64,000 bases of DNA, taken from contig NC_049986.1 of the NCBI RefSeq assembly GCF_000003815.2, positions 14,604,410 through 14,668,409 of the forward strand. The letters run 5' to 3'. Positions 41,901-51,298 of this stretch are shown here, piece after piece. Each line of letters starts with the position of its first letter. Within the stretch, counting starts at the first letter, position 1. Below the pieces are notes generated by a model. The model was not told the origin of the DNA. It saw only the letters and a program-made list of their open reading frames with translations, and searched no databases. The stretch comes from Branchiostoma floridae. Taxonomy: Eukaryota > Chordata > Leptocardii > Amphioxiformes > Branchiostomatidae. The position numbers were made by a program, and so were the translations under genes.

Positions 41901-44900
41901 CCCTGGTTTTGTCGTGTCACACTTTCATCTTGTTTGTCCTGAGTTGTAGATTCATGCTTTCTATTCAGGAGAATGGCACAGGCTGATTCCGTTCACAGAT
42001 TTGTCTGTCGTGTGCTTTTTAGATCAACTGAACTCATTTCTACATCATCACATTCAATTTGGTACTTCCCTCGTTTTTTTAAAGATCTGTCTCAATATTG
42101 TGATGGTAGTCATCATTACTTGTTATCTGACAAAGTGACAAGCGACTGATGTTTCCCCTCTCTTGCAATCCATTCCTGACATCCTCTCTCTAGGCCTGCA
42201 ATGTGAGGAAGACATAGATGAGTGCATGAGCGCCCCCTGTGAGAATGGTGCGCTCTGCAGTAACACCGATGGCAGCTTCCAGTGTATTTGCCCCCTGGGA
42301 TACACAGGAAAGACCTGTGTGGCTCCCAAGTGTACGGCAGACTTGTGCCCAAATAATGCCACCTGTAACGACACTGGCACTGCCTGGGTGTGCCACTGTA
42401 CTGAAGGGTTTGAAGGTGAGGTTGTCAATGTCAGCAGCTACACATGTACAGCTGTACTTGCCTGTGTAATTCCGTCAATCCCTGAGTTTCATCTTGGTGT
42501 TTAGAATATCATTTCACGACACAAGCACTTAAACCAGGCTGTGATATACTCACTGAGTAGTGTTAGCAGTATCCTCTAGTAGATCAAACAGGAGTTGCAT
42601 CCCTCTATTGGAAAATTTTTGTCCTTTATCTCCCCATTCCTTGGTCCTTAAGTTCCACTCTACTTTGTTTGCTCCTTGAGTTCTGGAGTTTTGTGTTGAC
42701 TTGTGGTGTCACAGTTTGTTTTCCTGCTGCAAGAGCTTTTTCCTTTGGCGCCCTGTTGTCAAATAAACACTCAGTCAAGTGATTGTGTCAATTAGTTGCC
42801 CAATAGATTGTTGCATTTTATGGTAGAGCTCAGTTTTTCTGTCCGTTTCCCAGTCTCCCACCATCACTGCATTTGTTAAGCAGCTTCACACCTTAGAGTC
42901 CTTAGGCTTGTTCACTTTTGGTTCTGGCAATTATGAATCATGTTTTTGTAATTCAAACACACAATTCATCATTCACAATTCTTGTTTTCTTACAGCTTCC
43001 ATGTACATGTGCCAAATATCAGTCTAACGTACCAGTGGGCTGCTACCAGTTTGGAGCACAGAGACAGACACAGATTGCACAACGTTGATGAACATGTTTT
43101 GACATCATCTATGAAATACCATTGTTTTTTTGCACAAAATATGTTCATTAACACTTCCATTTCACCATTGCAGGCATCCGCTGTGAGAATGACACAAATG
43201 AGTGCCTAGACTCCCCCTGTCGGCATGACAGCCTGTGCAATAACACTTTTGGGAGCTACCAGTGCTCTTGTTCTCTGGGATACGTGGGGAGGAACTGTGA
43301 AACCCCCAATTGCACCTCTGATCTGTGCTCGAACAATGGCACATGTGTTGATAGTGGTTCAGAATGGGTCTGTACCTGTGGAGAAGGGTATGAAGGTATG
43401 ACAGACATGGTTCAGATGTTGGATGAAAACTCCATTGCATGCAGTCTGTACCCTTTTCCTACTAGCCTCTGGTACATGTCTTTGAGGGTTTGGGTCTGTC
43501 TTTCTGCTAGAAAATATTTGTTTTTCACCTGTTTTCTTGTCAACTTTCATCAGTTTGTGGCTGAGTACTTCTCTAGCAAGAAGATGTAGCTTGTTTCCTT
43601 TGTAAAATTCAGCAGTTCTCACATAGTTTTCCTTGGTGGTGAATAACAACTCCTATATTGCTTAGCTCCATTAAAGGCTTTTCTTAGTAATCCTTGGTTT
43701 GGTTACAATTTAACATCATATTCCCTTTGTGCATGGGTGGACTCTGTACAAGGTAGAATTTAGCCTCTTGTCTTTACTTCCTCTGATTTTCTTCATAGCA
43801 CTGTTGAGAACTGGGTGAATCAATCCTGTCCTGTAAATACCTACAACAGTATCCCTTGGTTGTTACTGTTAGGAGTTTGTAGATGTGTAGTGCCTCTACA
43901 TGTAGGTATTTTCCCTGGCAAGTGTTAAGGCTTTGCAGTGGTTCCGTATGCATGTTTATGTAGCTTTGCACTGTTTGTGCCTTTTTTGTGCTAATAGCTG
44001 TGTGTGGGTGTTTCCTTGGTGCGTTCTGTGGCCATTTCCTGGTGGTTCTGTCCATGGTGCCTTGTTGAATCCTGTCCTTGGTGCTGGAACATGTATTGCA
44101 GTTCTAACCCGATGTCGCACTCCAGTTAACCATCAATCAACTGTCCACACTTAATCATCACCATCTTTGATGTCAAGATATACATGATTTAACATAATTT
44201 CAGATTATTCCACAGCCATGTAGAAACAAAACAACATGCTAACATAACAAACATACTGTCACTATTTACACCATAGCCTATAGGTCTTACTTTCATTAAT
44301 CTGTGTACCATCTTATTTTCAGCATTACCTCAGTAATTCATCATATTTCACCCAGTCTCATGCACTATCTTTACCACAGTTTCACCACACACAATGATGT
44401 AACTACGAATAGTATGATTTACAGAGAATCATGTATTGGTAATGCATGTTACAAACTAACCATGTGTGTAATTCATTTACAATGTGATCACACTACCACG
44501 AACCACATCATAATCTTGTACAATAATTGTAGAATATATTAGAAAGATTGCAACTGATATTTGTAGTCATTAATAACTTGTAGTCATAACTAGGCATTTT
44601 CATGATTAGATATGGCCAATTCACTTTTACCCCACAGTTCATTTGTGTGAGAAATATTAGAATGTACCTAGGGTATTGGAATATAGAATCTAATTTATAA
44701 ATAACTGGAAATTTCATTAATCGTTGAAATGGCCATATCAACCATGGGTGTCAGTAGTGATCATTTGATTGACATAATATGCCAATGACTAATCAAAAGC
44801 TAATCAGCACCAATTCATGCCATGCATCCCAACTATACAGGAGAGCGGTGTCAAAGTGACATTGACGAATGCACAGACGAAGACCTGTGTCAAAACGGCG

Positions 44901-47900
44901 CCACTTGTGTCAACTCCCCTGGCGCTTTCCTGTGCAATTGCAGTGCAGGGTTTAAGGGGTCGCGCTGTGAGACTCCGACTTGCGCCCCTAACCCTTGCCT
45001 GAATAATGGTAGCTGTGCGCTAGAGGATAGCTGGAGTTGCTCTTGTACTGAAGGGTTTGCAGGTAGGAAGGTGTGCTAGGCAGGGTACTCCATGTCTTGG
45101 TGACAATATCATATGCTCTGTGAAGCTAACACTAACACAAACCTGGCAGTGACTTTTTGATAGATATACCTGCATGCAGGCGTCTGTCTTGAATGCAGGC
45201 TCCTTCTTTTATTTACTTACATAGTATTACATGTATTGTTAGCGGTTAAGTTTGCATGGGAACTGTGCATGTGAGTCTGCCATCTAGGGATTTAGTCTTC
45301 CAGTTCATAGATCCATCATAGCTAGTTCACCTTCTGTCCTCTGACATCATAACTTTATTACTAGCAATAATCATCCTTACATTTGCCTATTTTAGGTATT
45401 ATTGAATTTGTACTAACATTATGTTTCATCTTCATATTTATTGCGCATTTCATGAAACACCATCACTAACACAGTCTCCACCAGTTTATGTCATCCTAGT
45501 TTGGACTAGATTATATTTTACATCTCCTGAAAGATGTTTTTTCTTTCAGACTAATCATTTCATGACACATCCAGTTCTAATTCAATTACATATTGTGTGA
45601 CCTTTAATTAAACTGGACAATTTCTATAAATAATTTTAGTTGTAGATTCTTTCTTTCTTTTCTATAAGCACTCAACAAAACATTCACTAATTTAGCATTT
45701 CTTCTCATTTAAAGCTTCAGTGCTATCTATCCTGTTTGGGGTGCAAAGGGTTATCTTTGCTTTGATATTTTCTGTCATAAACAGAAGATTATCAGCTTTT
45801 CTTTCCTTCTTTTGCAGGTGGTTCTGTTAACATAGACAAAATACCTTTAGGTTTGGTGCCCTTGCTTCATCTCTTGGCTTCATATATGCAGCCTTAAGTC
45901 TTTTTGTTCACAGCTGTTAATGCTTTTGTTCTCTTTGGAGAACTACATGCTTCATCAATATTGCCTTCGCTTTTGGTTTCCTTCATTGCGTGGTGACCTG
46001 CTACATCTTCTTCACTGAATCTGGGCCAGCAGTTACGTTTTTTGTTATTTAGTTATAACACTGCCACTGTAATTTTGTTAGGTGAGAGATGTGGGATTCG
46101 AGGACCATGTGCCGACTTCCCTTGTCAAAACGGAGCCAACTGTTCCCAGAACGTGAACGCCAACCCCATGACGTACGACTGTGAGTGTGGATATGGTTGG
46201 GAGGGAGACACATGTACTCAGCCAGTGGACTGGTGTGCATCCAGCCCCTGTCAGAACAACGGGAACTGCAGCAGCGTCAACACACAAGGCTTCACATGTC
46301 AGTGTGAGCCGTGGCTTGATGGTGAGTACAAACATCTGACATGTCCATGTTTGCATTCTTGTATTATAAATACCTTTATTGTAAAGGTTTGAGAGAGATT
46401 AGGGTTGAAGAGTTCAGATATACAACATTATGCATGTAACTTTGAACTTGTGATAATTTTTAAGTCTGATGTTGCAAGACTTGATTTGAATTGAAGATTC
46501 AATCAGATGCCAAATTAAAGATGAATTCTTCTTTCTGGTACATAAAGTTATATAGATCTAATGACAAGTTGAGGTGTTGTGATGAGTGTCTTGAAATTCA
46601 GAAATGACATACTGTTACCAGCAACAAATTTGAATGAACAAAACAAGCGTTCCTCCATTATGGGTACTCTACTCTGAAGAAAGGTATAGTCATGCACTAA
46701 TAAATGTTGTCTTAACTGAGACTTGATGGGATACATCATAAGTTTCCTTCCTTTTGTTTGTTTTTATAGGACCCACTTGTGAACAGGACAAGGATGACTG
46801 CTTGTCAAACCCATGTCTAAATGGCGCCACCTGTACAGACAAGACGGGAGAAGTGGGAGTGGATTGTGCATGTACTCCATGTAGGTTAAGCATTTATGGT
46901 TTTTGGTCATATTGAGTCTCCAGTTCGTGCTGTCCCAACATGTAATTATACACGCCATTGCTCTTAGTCTTATCACATCAGCAACATTCTAATTGTTTAT
47001 GGCAATACAGTACTGCATAGTAGGATACAGTATCAAGAAGTTTCCTTTTTGAAGTGAGGCAAAACTGCTTAGATATTTGGACACAAAGTCTTTTGGTAGA
47101 TATACCTAATATATGTAGCTATACCACGTGTAAGTTCCATGTACATCATATTTATTCTCTTGTTCTGCCTCCCTGTCAGACTGGAAGGGTGAGACGTGTA
47201 CAGAGGACCGTAATGAGTGTGAGGAGCCCGAGGGAGAGGAGTACCGCTGTCCTCTGAACGTCACAGCATCAGACTGTGACAACACTGTGGGCAACTTCAC
47301 CTGTGTGTGCTTATCTGGCTGGGCTGGGGAGTACTGTAGAGAGGTGAGATTTCCACAACGAAGTGGTTCAATAAATACCAGTAATGTAAGTAATATATGC
47401 CTTATTTTTCAACTGTTGATTGGAATGCTGATTATTGTTGCTGACCTGCAGGCTACTTTCCTTATGTCCCTGTCACACTGCAGGAAAATCTATCAAGTTT
47501 GTGAGCTCTTTTTTTGGCAGTAAAACGCGCAGTCTTGATCATCGCAGGATCTTAAGAGATTGGCTGTTTACAGGTCCAATGTGATGGGATAGATTTGAAG
47601 GTGAAAGGTATGCTGGAGTCTCTGGTGATTGTTTAGATTTGGTGACCTTCTGGTAATCAACAAATACATGTATATGGCCAAAGCTTGTTCACTGTGGGAC
47701 AGGGGCTTTATGACTGTGCATTCAGCTGCCCACATGTCATTGTGCTTGTGAAAAACATCTACAGGAGTTTCCACGGTTTTCAAGTACGAATAGCTAAGTT
47801 TGATTGAGATAAATATCTGTCTTCATTTGTCCCTATTCCCTGTCTAGGAGGTGCCAACTCAAAGTCAACAGAGAGATGACCTGGCCCTGATCCTGGGCCT

Positions 47901-48078
47901 CCCCATCGCAGCAGCCATCTTACTCATCATCATCATCCTCCTGGTATTCCTCCTCCTCATGAGGACCAAGAGAGCGACTCGCGGCACATACAGCCCCAGC
48001 AGACAGGAGATGACGGGATCCAGGGGGGTAGAGATGGGGGGGATGCTGAAACCACCCCCCGAAGAGAGACTTATTTAG
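23422..48078 (+). CDS. crb: CRUMBS apical polarity protein (5'-incomplete, 27 exons placed)
   Basis: This encodes a type I membrane protein that sets apical identity in epithelia. Its tail recruits PALS1/Stardust and Par6 through a PDZ ligand, and FERM proteins through a juxtamembrane motif. The exons are 23422-23985, 26477-26608, 27578-27781, 28170-28634, 28975-29171, 29464-29614, 30095-30225, 30526-30739, 31092-31524, 31849-33137, 33346-33537, 33939-34535, 35011-35885, 36422-36499, 37097-37358, 37642-37764, 38151-38258, 39200-39424, 40461-40682, 41282-41503, 42194-42415, 43174-43395, 44841-45062, 46082-46321, 46770-46880, 47180-47343 and 47848-48078. All junctions have GT/AG sites and matching phase and give about 2,700 residues. 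The product has four laminin-G domains, about 49 EGF-like repeats, one transmembrane helix and a tail ending ERLI. Many EGFs carry calcium-binding DxNEC/DIDEC starts, C-x-S-x-P-C O-glucose sites and C-x4-[ST]-C O-fucose sites. The first exon, with the start codon, is missing from my model. Identity as Crumbs is firm; the species is inferred. Confidence 0.93.
24803..24820 (+). CDS. crb: Candidate 18-nt CRUMBS microexon
   Basis: A good acceptor (ctctgctttccag) and donor (gtatgt) enclose exactly 18 bases in phase 1-1. Inclusion would add a few residues containing LPEDR between the laminin-G domain and the first EGF without shifting the frame. This is a prediction only. Confidence 0.35.
25441..25708 (+). 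mobile_element. 5'-truncated retrocopy with poly-A tail and 14-bp target duplication
   Basis: ACCATGATACTGAC occurs at 25441-25454 and again at 25695-25708. Between them is a sequence ending in AATAAA (25651-25656) and an A-rich tail (25663-25694). This is the signature of target-primed reverse transcription of a polyadenylated transcript. The insert of about 240 bp has no reading frame, so it looks like the 3' UTR of some mRNA or a SINE. The parent is unknown. Confidence 0.8.
26477..26608 (+). CDS. crb: CRUMBS exon: EGF 1
   Basis: One complete six-cysteine EGF-like repeat ([14 protein letters not shown] onward), phase 1 at both ends and so skippable without a frameshift. Donor gtatgc. Confidence 0.85.
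27578..27781 (+). CDS. crb: CRUMBS exon: EGF 2 and most of EGF 3
   Basis: The exon encodes [16 protein letters not shown] and then [14 protein letters not shown]. The third repeat ends at CPDG and is completed by the next exon (FAGVNC). Phase 1-1. Confidence 0.87.
28170..28634 (+). CDS. crb: CRUMBS exon: end of EGF 3, EGF 4-6 and most of EGF 7
   Basis: Calcium-binding type starts [20 protein letters not shown] and [10 protein letters not shown] are visible. The seventh repeat has QPCNPEEDC in place of the usual NGGTC loop. Phase 1-1, donor gtgggt. Confidence 0.9.
28975..29171 (+). CDS. crb: CRUMBS exon: EGF 8 and first part of EGF 9
   Basis: It encodes [13 protein letters not shown] and [10 protein letters not shown]. 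The end is phase 0 after CRDLT, so EGF 9 is split by an intron. The acceptor is ambiguous: the tag at 28972-28974 adds GSAG, while the cag at 28981-28983 gives a 9-base shorter form. Both keep the frame. Confidence 0.82.
29464..29614 (+). CDS. crb: CRUMBS exon: end of EGF 9 and most of EGF 10
   Basis: It begins [16 protein letters not shown], completing EGF 9, then continues with [15 protein letters not shown]. Enters in phase 0 and leaves in phase 1 (gtcagt). Confidence 0.88.
30095..30225 (+). CDS. crb: CRUMBS exon: end of EGF 10 and EGF 11
   Basis: It completes EGF 10 (DRCQTN) and encodes [15 protein letters not shown] through WAGKNCTQ. Phase 1 in, phase 0 out. Confidence 0.88.
30526..30739 (+). 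CDS. crb: CRUMBS exon: EGF 12 and most of EGF 13
   Basis: EGF 12 is divergent ([11 protein letters not shown], then TDCQCPLGF). EGF 13 is calcium-binding type ([15 protein letters not shown]). Phase 0 in, phase 1 out (gtgagt). Confidence 0.88.
31092..31524 (+). CDS. crb: CRUMBS exon: end of EGF 13, EGF 14-16 and most of EGF 17
   Basis: Consecutive repeats [27 protein letters not shown] and VDECESSPC. It ends in phase 2 within FNN; the next exon supplies the last base. Confidence 0.92.
31849..33137 (+). CDS. crb: CRUMBS exon: end of EGF 17, EGF 18-22, laminin-G A, EGF 23
   Basis: This is the largest exon (1,289 bp). EGF repeats run to about 32530. A laminin-G domain follows (about 32531-33030) with [19 protein letters not shown] and a late GCVEDIV, and then EGF 23 ([13 protein letters not shown]). 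EGF 19 carries an insertion ([13 protein letters not shown]). Phase 2 in, phase 1 out. Confidence 0.94.
33346..33537 (+). CDS. crb: CRUMBS exon: laminin-G B, first part
   Basis: It starts with [14 protein letters not shown] and includes [20 protein letters not shown], the typical first half of a laminin-G fold. It ends DANYVA with a phase-1 donor (gtttgt). Confidence 0.9.
33939..34535 (+). CDS. crb: CRUMBS exon: laminin-G B, second part, EGF 24 and a truncated EGF 25
   Basis: It continues [12 protein letters not shown] through GCIQDLRYN, then a full EGF ([13 protein letters not shown]). The next repeat ([13 protein letters not shown]) stops at FEC, and the following exon begins another laminin-G domain, so its last two cysteines are missing. 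Phase 1-1. Confidence 0.92.
35011..35885 (+). CDS. crb: CRUMBS exon: laminin-G C and EGF 26-28
   Basis: Laminin-G features are [25 protein letters not shown] and [10 protein letters not shown]. Three EGFs follow ([44 protein letters not shown]). It ends in phase 0 after EVN. Confidence 0.93.
36422..36499 (+). CDS. crb: CRUMBS exon: first half of EGF 29
   Basis: A 78-bp phase 0-0 exon encoding [18 protein letters not shown]. The second half of the repeat ([14 protein letters not shown]) is in the next exon. Confidence 0.86.
36732..36943. mobile_element. TA-flanked MITE with TACTGTAAA terminal repeats
   Basis: The left end TACTGTAAATGCATTT and right end (inward TACTGTAAACGCAGAAA) form imperfect terminal inverted repeats, with TA at both borders as in Tc1/mariner-type insertions. 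The interior is rich in TTTCGCGG/CCGCGAA-type blocks arranged as inverted repeats. It is non-coding and lies in a CRUMBS intron. Confidence 0.75.
37097..37358 (+). CDS. crb: CRUMBS exon: end of EGF 29, EGF 30 and most of EGF 31
   Basis: It reads [28 protein letters not shown] and [15 protein letters not shown]. Phase 0 in, phase 1 out (gtatgt). Confidence 0.9.
37642..37764 (+). CDS. crb: CRUMBS exon: end of EGF 31 and most of EGF 32
   Basis: GWNGTEC closes EGF 31 and [15 protein letters not shown] opens EGF 32. Phase 1-1. Confidence 0.88.
38151..38258 (+). CDS. crb: CRUMBS exon: end of EGF 32 and most of EGF 33
   Basis: A 108-bp phase 1-1 exon, encoding [19 protein letters not shown] and CVCADGFPG. 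Confidence 0.86.
39200..39424 (+). CDS. crb: CRUMBS exon: tandem EGF-pair exon 1 (225 bp)
   Basis: It encodes [16 protein letters not shown] followed by a second, non-calcium EGF ([13 protein letters not shown]) ending GEGYQG. It is the first of six exons with the same domain layout and phase 1-1, and is one codon longer than the others. Confidence 0.9.
40461..40682 (+). CDS. crb: CRUMBS exon: tandem EGF-pair exon 2 (222 bp)
   Basis: EGF pair [15 protein letters not shown] and [13 protein letters not shown] ending EEGFEG; phase 1-1. Confidence 0.92.
41282..41503 (+). CDS. crb: CRUMBS exon: tandem EGF-pair exon 3 (222 bp)
   Basis: EGF pair [15 protein letters not shown] and [13 protein letters not shown]. 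Its second half is nearly identical at DNA level to the next exon (e.g. TGTACGGCAGACTTGTG), pointing to recent duplication. Confidence 0.93.
42194..42415 (+). CDS. crb: CRUMBS exon: tandem EGF-pair exon 4 (222 bp)
   Basis: EGF pair [15 protein letters not shown] and [13 protein letters not shown], the closest relative of the exon at 41282. Phase 1-1, donor gtgagg, as in that exon. Confidence 0.93.
43174..43395 (+). CDS. crb: CRUMBS exon: tandem EGF-pair exon 5 (222 bp)
   Basis: EGF pair [15 protein letters not shown] and [13 protein letters not shown] ending GEGYEG; phase 1-1. Confidence 0.92.
44841..45062 (+). CDS. crb: CRUMBS exon: tandem EGF-pair exon 6 (222 bp)
   Basis: EGF pair [16 protein letters not shown] and [13 protein letters not shown]. 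Same length and phase as the previous four, but the most diverged copy. Confidence 0.92.
46082..46321 (+). CDS. crb: CRUMBS exon: EGF 46 and most of EGF 47
   Basis: It encodes [14 protein letters not shown] with an NVNANPMT insertion, then [15 protein letters not shown]. Phase 1-1. Confidence 0.9.
46770..46880 (+). CDS. crb: CRUMBS exon: end of EGF 47 and most of EGF 48
   Basis: [15 protein letters not shown], then NGATC; it ends CACTP with a phase-1 donor (gtaggt). Confidence 0.88.
47180..47343 (+). CDS. crb: CRUMBS exon: end of EGF 48 and membrane-proximal EGF 49
   Basis: WKGETC closes EGF 48. The last EGF is long and divergent ([13 protein letters not shown], then [13 protein letters not shown]). 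It ends in phase 0 after YCRE. Confidence 0.9.
47848..48078 (+). CDS. crb: CRUMBS terminal exon: transmembrane helix and cytoplasmic tail
   Basis: After a short stalk, 47881-47961 encodes a strongly hydrophobic helix. The 38-residue tail follows (47962-48075). It contains [10 protein letters not shown], the juxtamembrane FERM-binding motif, and ends PPPEERLI, the PDZ ligand (ERLI at 48064-48075) that binds PALS1/Stardust and Par6. These two motifs identify the family. Stop TAG at 48076-48078. Confidence 0.97.
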   Translation, partial: EVPTQSQQRDDLALILGLPIAAAILLIIIILLVFLLLMRTKRATRGTYSPSRQEMTGSRGVEMGGMLKPPPEERLI

Positions 48079-50150
48079 CATCAAATTTGTTTTCCTGTCC
48101 ATTGTACAAAGTTGTGTATGAATTCTTCTGAAGAAGTTGTGGTAACTTGTAAGATGTTGTTTGTTGATGTACTGTTTTGAATTGTTTGTACATTCCATGT
48201 CATATACATGTACATGTATGTTTGTCCTGTGCTAAGTTTTTTTAACCTGTGAAGCAATTTTAGAAGGATGTGCACTGTTTTGAATACTTGTCTAATAGCA
48301 CATTTATGATATCTGTAGAAATAGTGTTACTTAACACTTTGTGATAGTAAAATAACATCATGGCATTTACTGTAGTTGAAATCTCTACAGTTCCACTTGG
48401 CAAGTCACTTAGCCTACATGTGTATCTCAGCCATTCTGCAGAATTATAAGATCTTTGGCCTTTTTCAAGGGAATGAAGAAAACTTAAACTTTGTCAGAGT
48501 CTGAGACATATTATTAAACACAAATCAGCATGCCTTTTCAGATGCCTTATATTCAATGTATGGTAGTTGTTGCTCACCATTCTATTCTAAAGAAATTAAA
48601 TCTTTGATGTTATATTGGTTCCTATTCTGAAATGTCCCTGTCTTTTTGTGTGTATGTGTAATGTTAGAATGTTGATATCAGGGAACAGTGAAATTATGTA
48701 GTTAATGGCACAAATATAATGTGTTGATGTTTTAAGTGTATGTAGTTAGATTTATAAGTAGTTATGTCTGACAGAGTTTAGCGACACAAGAGGATATTTT
48801 TAGTAAAATTGTGATATTTTTGTCTTAGTGTTTCACATGCAAACGCTGGATCGTCTGTGAATGATCAAATATTAGCAATGTCTTTTAGCAATATCAAAGC
48901 CCACCTCATTTTTAATATAGGATACATATTTTTTTTTCATTTCAACCACTAATATGTAACAATTTATGTATAAAGATTTTAATTTATGGTAATGAGTTTG
49001 ATATTGGTATATTGTAACTATGGACTCACATAGCCACTGACAGTACCTACATTGTACATGACATTGTACAAGAATTGACTGATTCTAATCCTTCAAAGCT
49101 TTGCCTCTTAAGTCATCATAATTCATATGGCTCGCTAAGCTGTTAAGGAATGTAACAAACAGTATTAACTGATTTGGTTTGGTTTTACACTCATCTGTTG
49201 AGATGTTCTTTTATTTTCTAATGTGATTCCACTGCTTGTTGCATTTAATAATGTGTGAGTTGCCAAATCTTGCTTTAACACCCTTGCTTTCTAGGCAGAT
49301 TGTAAACTTTGTAATGAAAGAATTCTGTAGTTGAAAAGACTACAGTAACTGTGGTTAGAAAATTTGAGGATGCCACCAGACAGGCAAGGCCTGTTTAATT
49401 TTGCTTTATTTTTAGATTTCACATTATACATGTAATAGTGCATAAGACCTCAATAGTATAACATTAGTTATACTTTTAATTATGCAAAATTAGCTATTTC
49501 AGCACACCTGTAAATTTACAAGTTTATATAACCAACATTGAATACTTATCATCACAGTTTTTTCTGTATCATAAGAGAGCATGTGTGGAATTTTAGCATT
49601 GGTGATAAGCCTAGCATTTGAATGGATAGTTGTTCAACATGAATGTTAATTTAGGTTGTTTCCCAAGTGATAGAAGGAAAGTTTACCTGACAAAAGTGTC
49701 TAACTTCATTGACTTGTTTCCTATCATGACATAAAGTAGAGGAAATGTGTGTTCATGTGTATGACTTTCAAGTGTTTGAAGCATGACTCTTAGATCAGAA
49801 ATATTAAGGGTAGAAATTATCTTGAAATTCATTTTGAAAAGACAAAGCTTCAGGTTTCTTGTTGAAGCTGTACACTATAGGGTAAAGTTGACAGAAAATA
49901 ATCTTTGCATGACAAAGAATACAGAAGAGCATAGATATTTTCGGCAATGAGTTTTGAAGTATGCCAATAGGTCTAAAAGTGTGAATTCTCTTTGATCCGT
50001 TTGTACTTACGCTGTTTGATGAATTTGTACAGAAGAAATAAGATTTGTCTCATTGGCTTTGCCTGTAGTTTGATCCACATAGCTGGCATGTCAAGCTTAC
50101 AGCGTTTCAGCGATGCAGATTCAATAAATTTTGTAATTATTGCATTTCAA
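48079..50150 (+). other. Probable CRUMBS 3' UTR
   Basis: AT-rich sequence without reading frames follows the stop codon. An AATAAA at 50123-50128 followed by a GT/T-rich stretch (tgtgttgtctttattg) is the best distal polyadenylation signal I see. Earlier cleavage sites are possible. Confidence 0.5.
50123..50128 (+). terminator. Polyadenylation signal, probably CRUMBS
   Basis: AATAAA with a GT-rich downstream element about 25-40 bases later, about 2 kb after the CRUMBS stop. Confidence 0.45.
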
Positions 50151-50366
50151 AGCTGTGTTGTCTTTATTGCTGATCTGCCATTTCCTTCAGGTCACACCAA
50201 TACCCTCTCTAAATTCAGTGCCATATACAGTCTAATGTACAAAAAAGTGATTCTCAGATTAGCTGAAAGTTTGCTGGTTTGCTCATATAAACCAGTCAAT
50301 GTTTCGAAGAGGTATTGTGTTCCGATATCTTTATTGTGCCCCCCTTGCACTAGCATATGACACATG

Positions 50367-50466
50367 NNNNNNNNNNNNNNNNNNNNNNNNNNNNNNNNNN
50401 NNNNNNNNNNNNNNNNNNNNNNNNNNNNNNNNNNNNNNNNNNNNNNNNNNNNNNNNNNNNNNNNNN
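50367..50466. other. Assembly gap (100 N)
   Basis: Exactly 100 N, size unknown. It lies between the 3' ends of CRUMBS and the minus-strand gene. Confidence 0.98.
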
Positions 50467-51298
50467 GATTGGGGGGGTCCCGCTCCTCTGGAGAAGCATG
50501 GGAAGAACTCCCAGGGTTAAAGAGGATCCCAGTTATAGGGGAGGCCAATGTAAAGCTTTCTTTCATAAGGAAATTACCATTCTCCATAAATCACAGTTTG
50601 GAGCCAGTTCTAAACAAGCCCCGAGTGTTTTCAAATACCTTGGGTTGAACCCAGGGAATACTTGTCTAACAGCAGTATTTTCTGCACTGAATAAGTTAAT
50701 ATTACACTTGTCAAAAATGTTACTTGCCCAGCAGGTAACAGATATTCTTGAAAAAAGGTTGAGCCAAACATAAATAGCCAATTAAAACACTGGTAAGTTA
50801 GTACTATGTGTCAGACCGACTTCTTCCTCTGCACATGCAACCTCCAAAACAGAAAATAAATCCATAACTCTAGTCAAATCCGACTTGCAGCTGTGTATGT
50901 CTGTAAGATGGTCGGTTCTTTTGACAATAAATAGGCTGAGATAGGTATTGCACATCATCAAATGTCACTGTGTGCACAGATCTTGCATACATTTACCCTA
51001 GATGATCAAAATAAAAGTGAAAAGGTCCTAAGTCAGGTATTGCTTGGACTCATTTCTTTCACCCTAAGACTCATCATCCTCAAACAACTTTTACATATAT
51101 ACAAAGAGACTTTGAACCTTATGGATTTGGCAAGATGGAACAGAAAGCACAAGTTCAATATACATGTACCACATTCCATATCAGCTTCACAGTAGCTCTT
51201 GTACTGAGGTAGATGATGTTATGCTCTTCCTTCTCTTATCTCAGAAAGATATCACTTGGTGTTGTGATATAAAGACCACAGTAACTGTAATCATCATC
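50467..51298. other. Intergenic or 3' UTR, no gene seen
   Basis: No coding signal. Probably the 3' UTR of the minus-strand gene that ends at 51299. I saw no clear minus-strand AATAAA here; a TTTATT at 50330-50335, beyond the gap, is a weak candidate. Confidence 0.4.

Larger units (their letters stand above)
23986..47847 (+). other. CRUMBS introns
   Basis: The 26 introns range from about 275 bp (30740-31091 and 29172-29463 are among the short ones) to about 2.5 kb (23986-26476). Most of what I read is AT-rich and featureless. Noted contents are an (ATTG)n microsatellite at about 24236-24275, the retrocopy at 25441, a TA-flanked MITE at 36732, and a possible repeat fragment at 30790-30940 with TTTTC runs and two GGTCCAACA copies. 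No nested gene was recognised. Confidence 0.6.
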
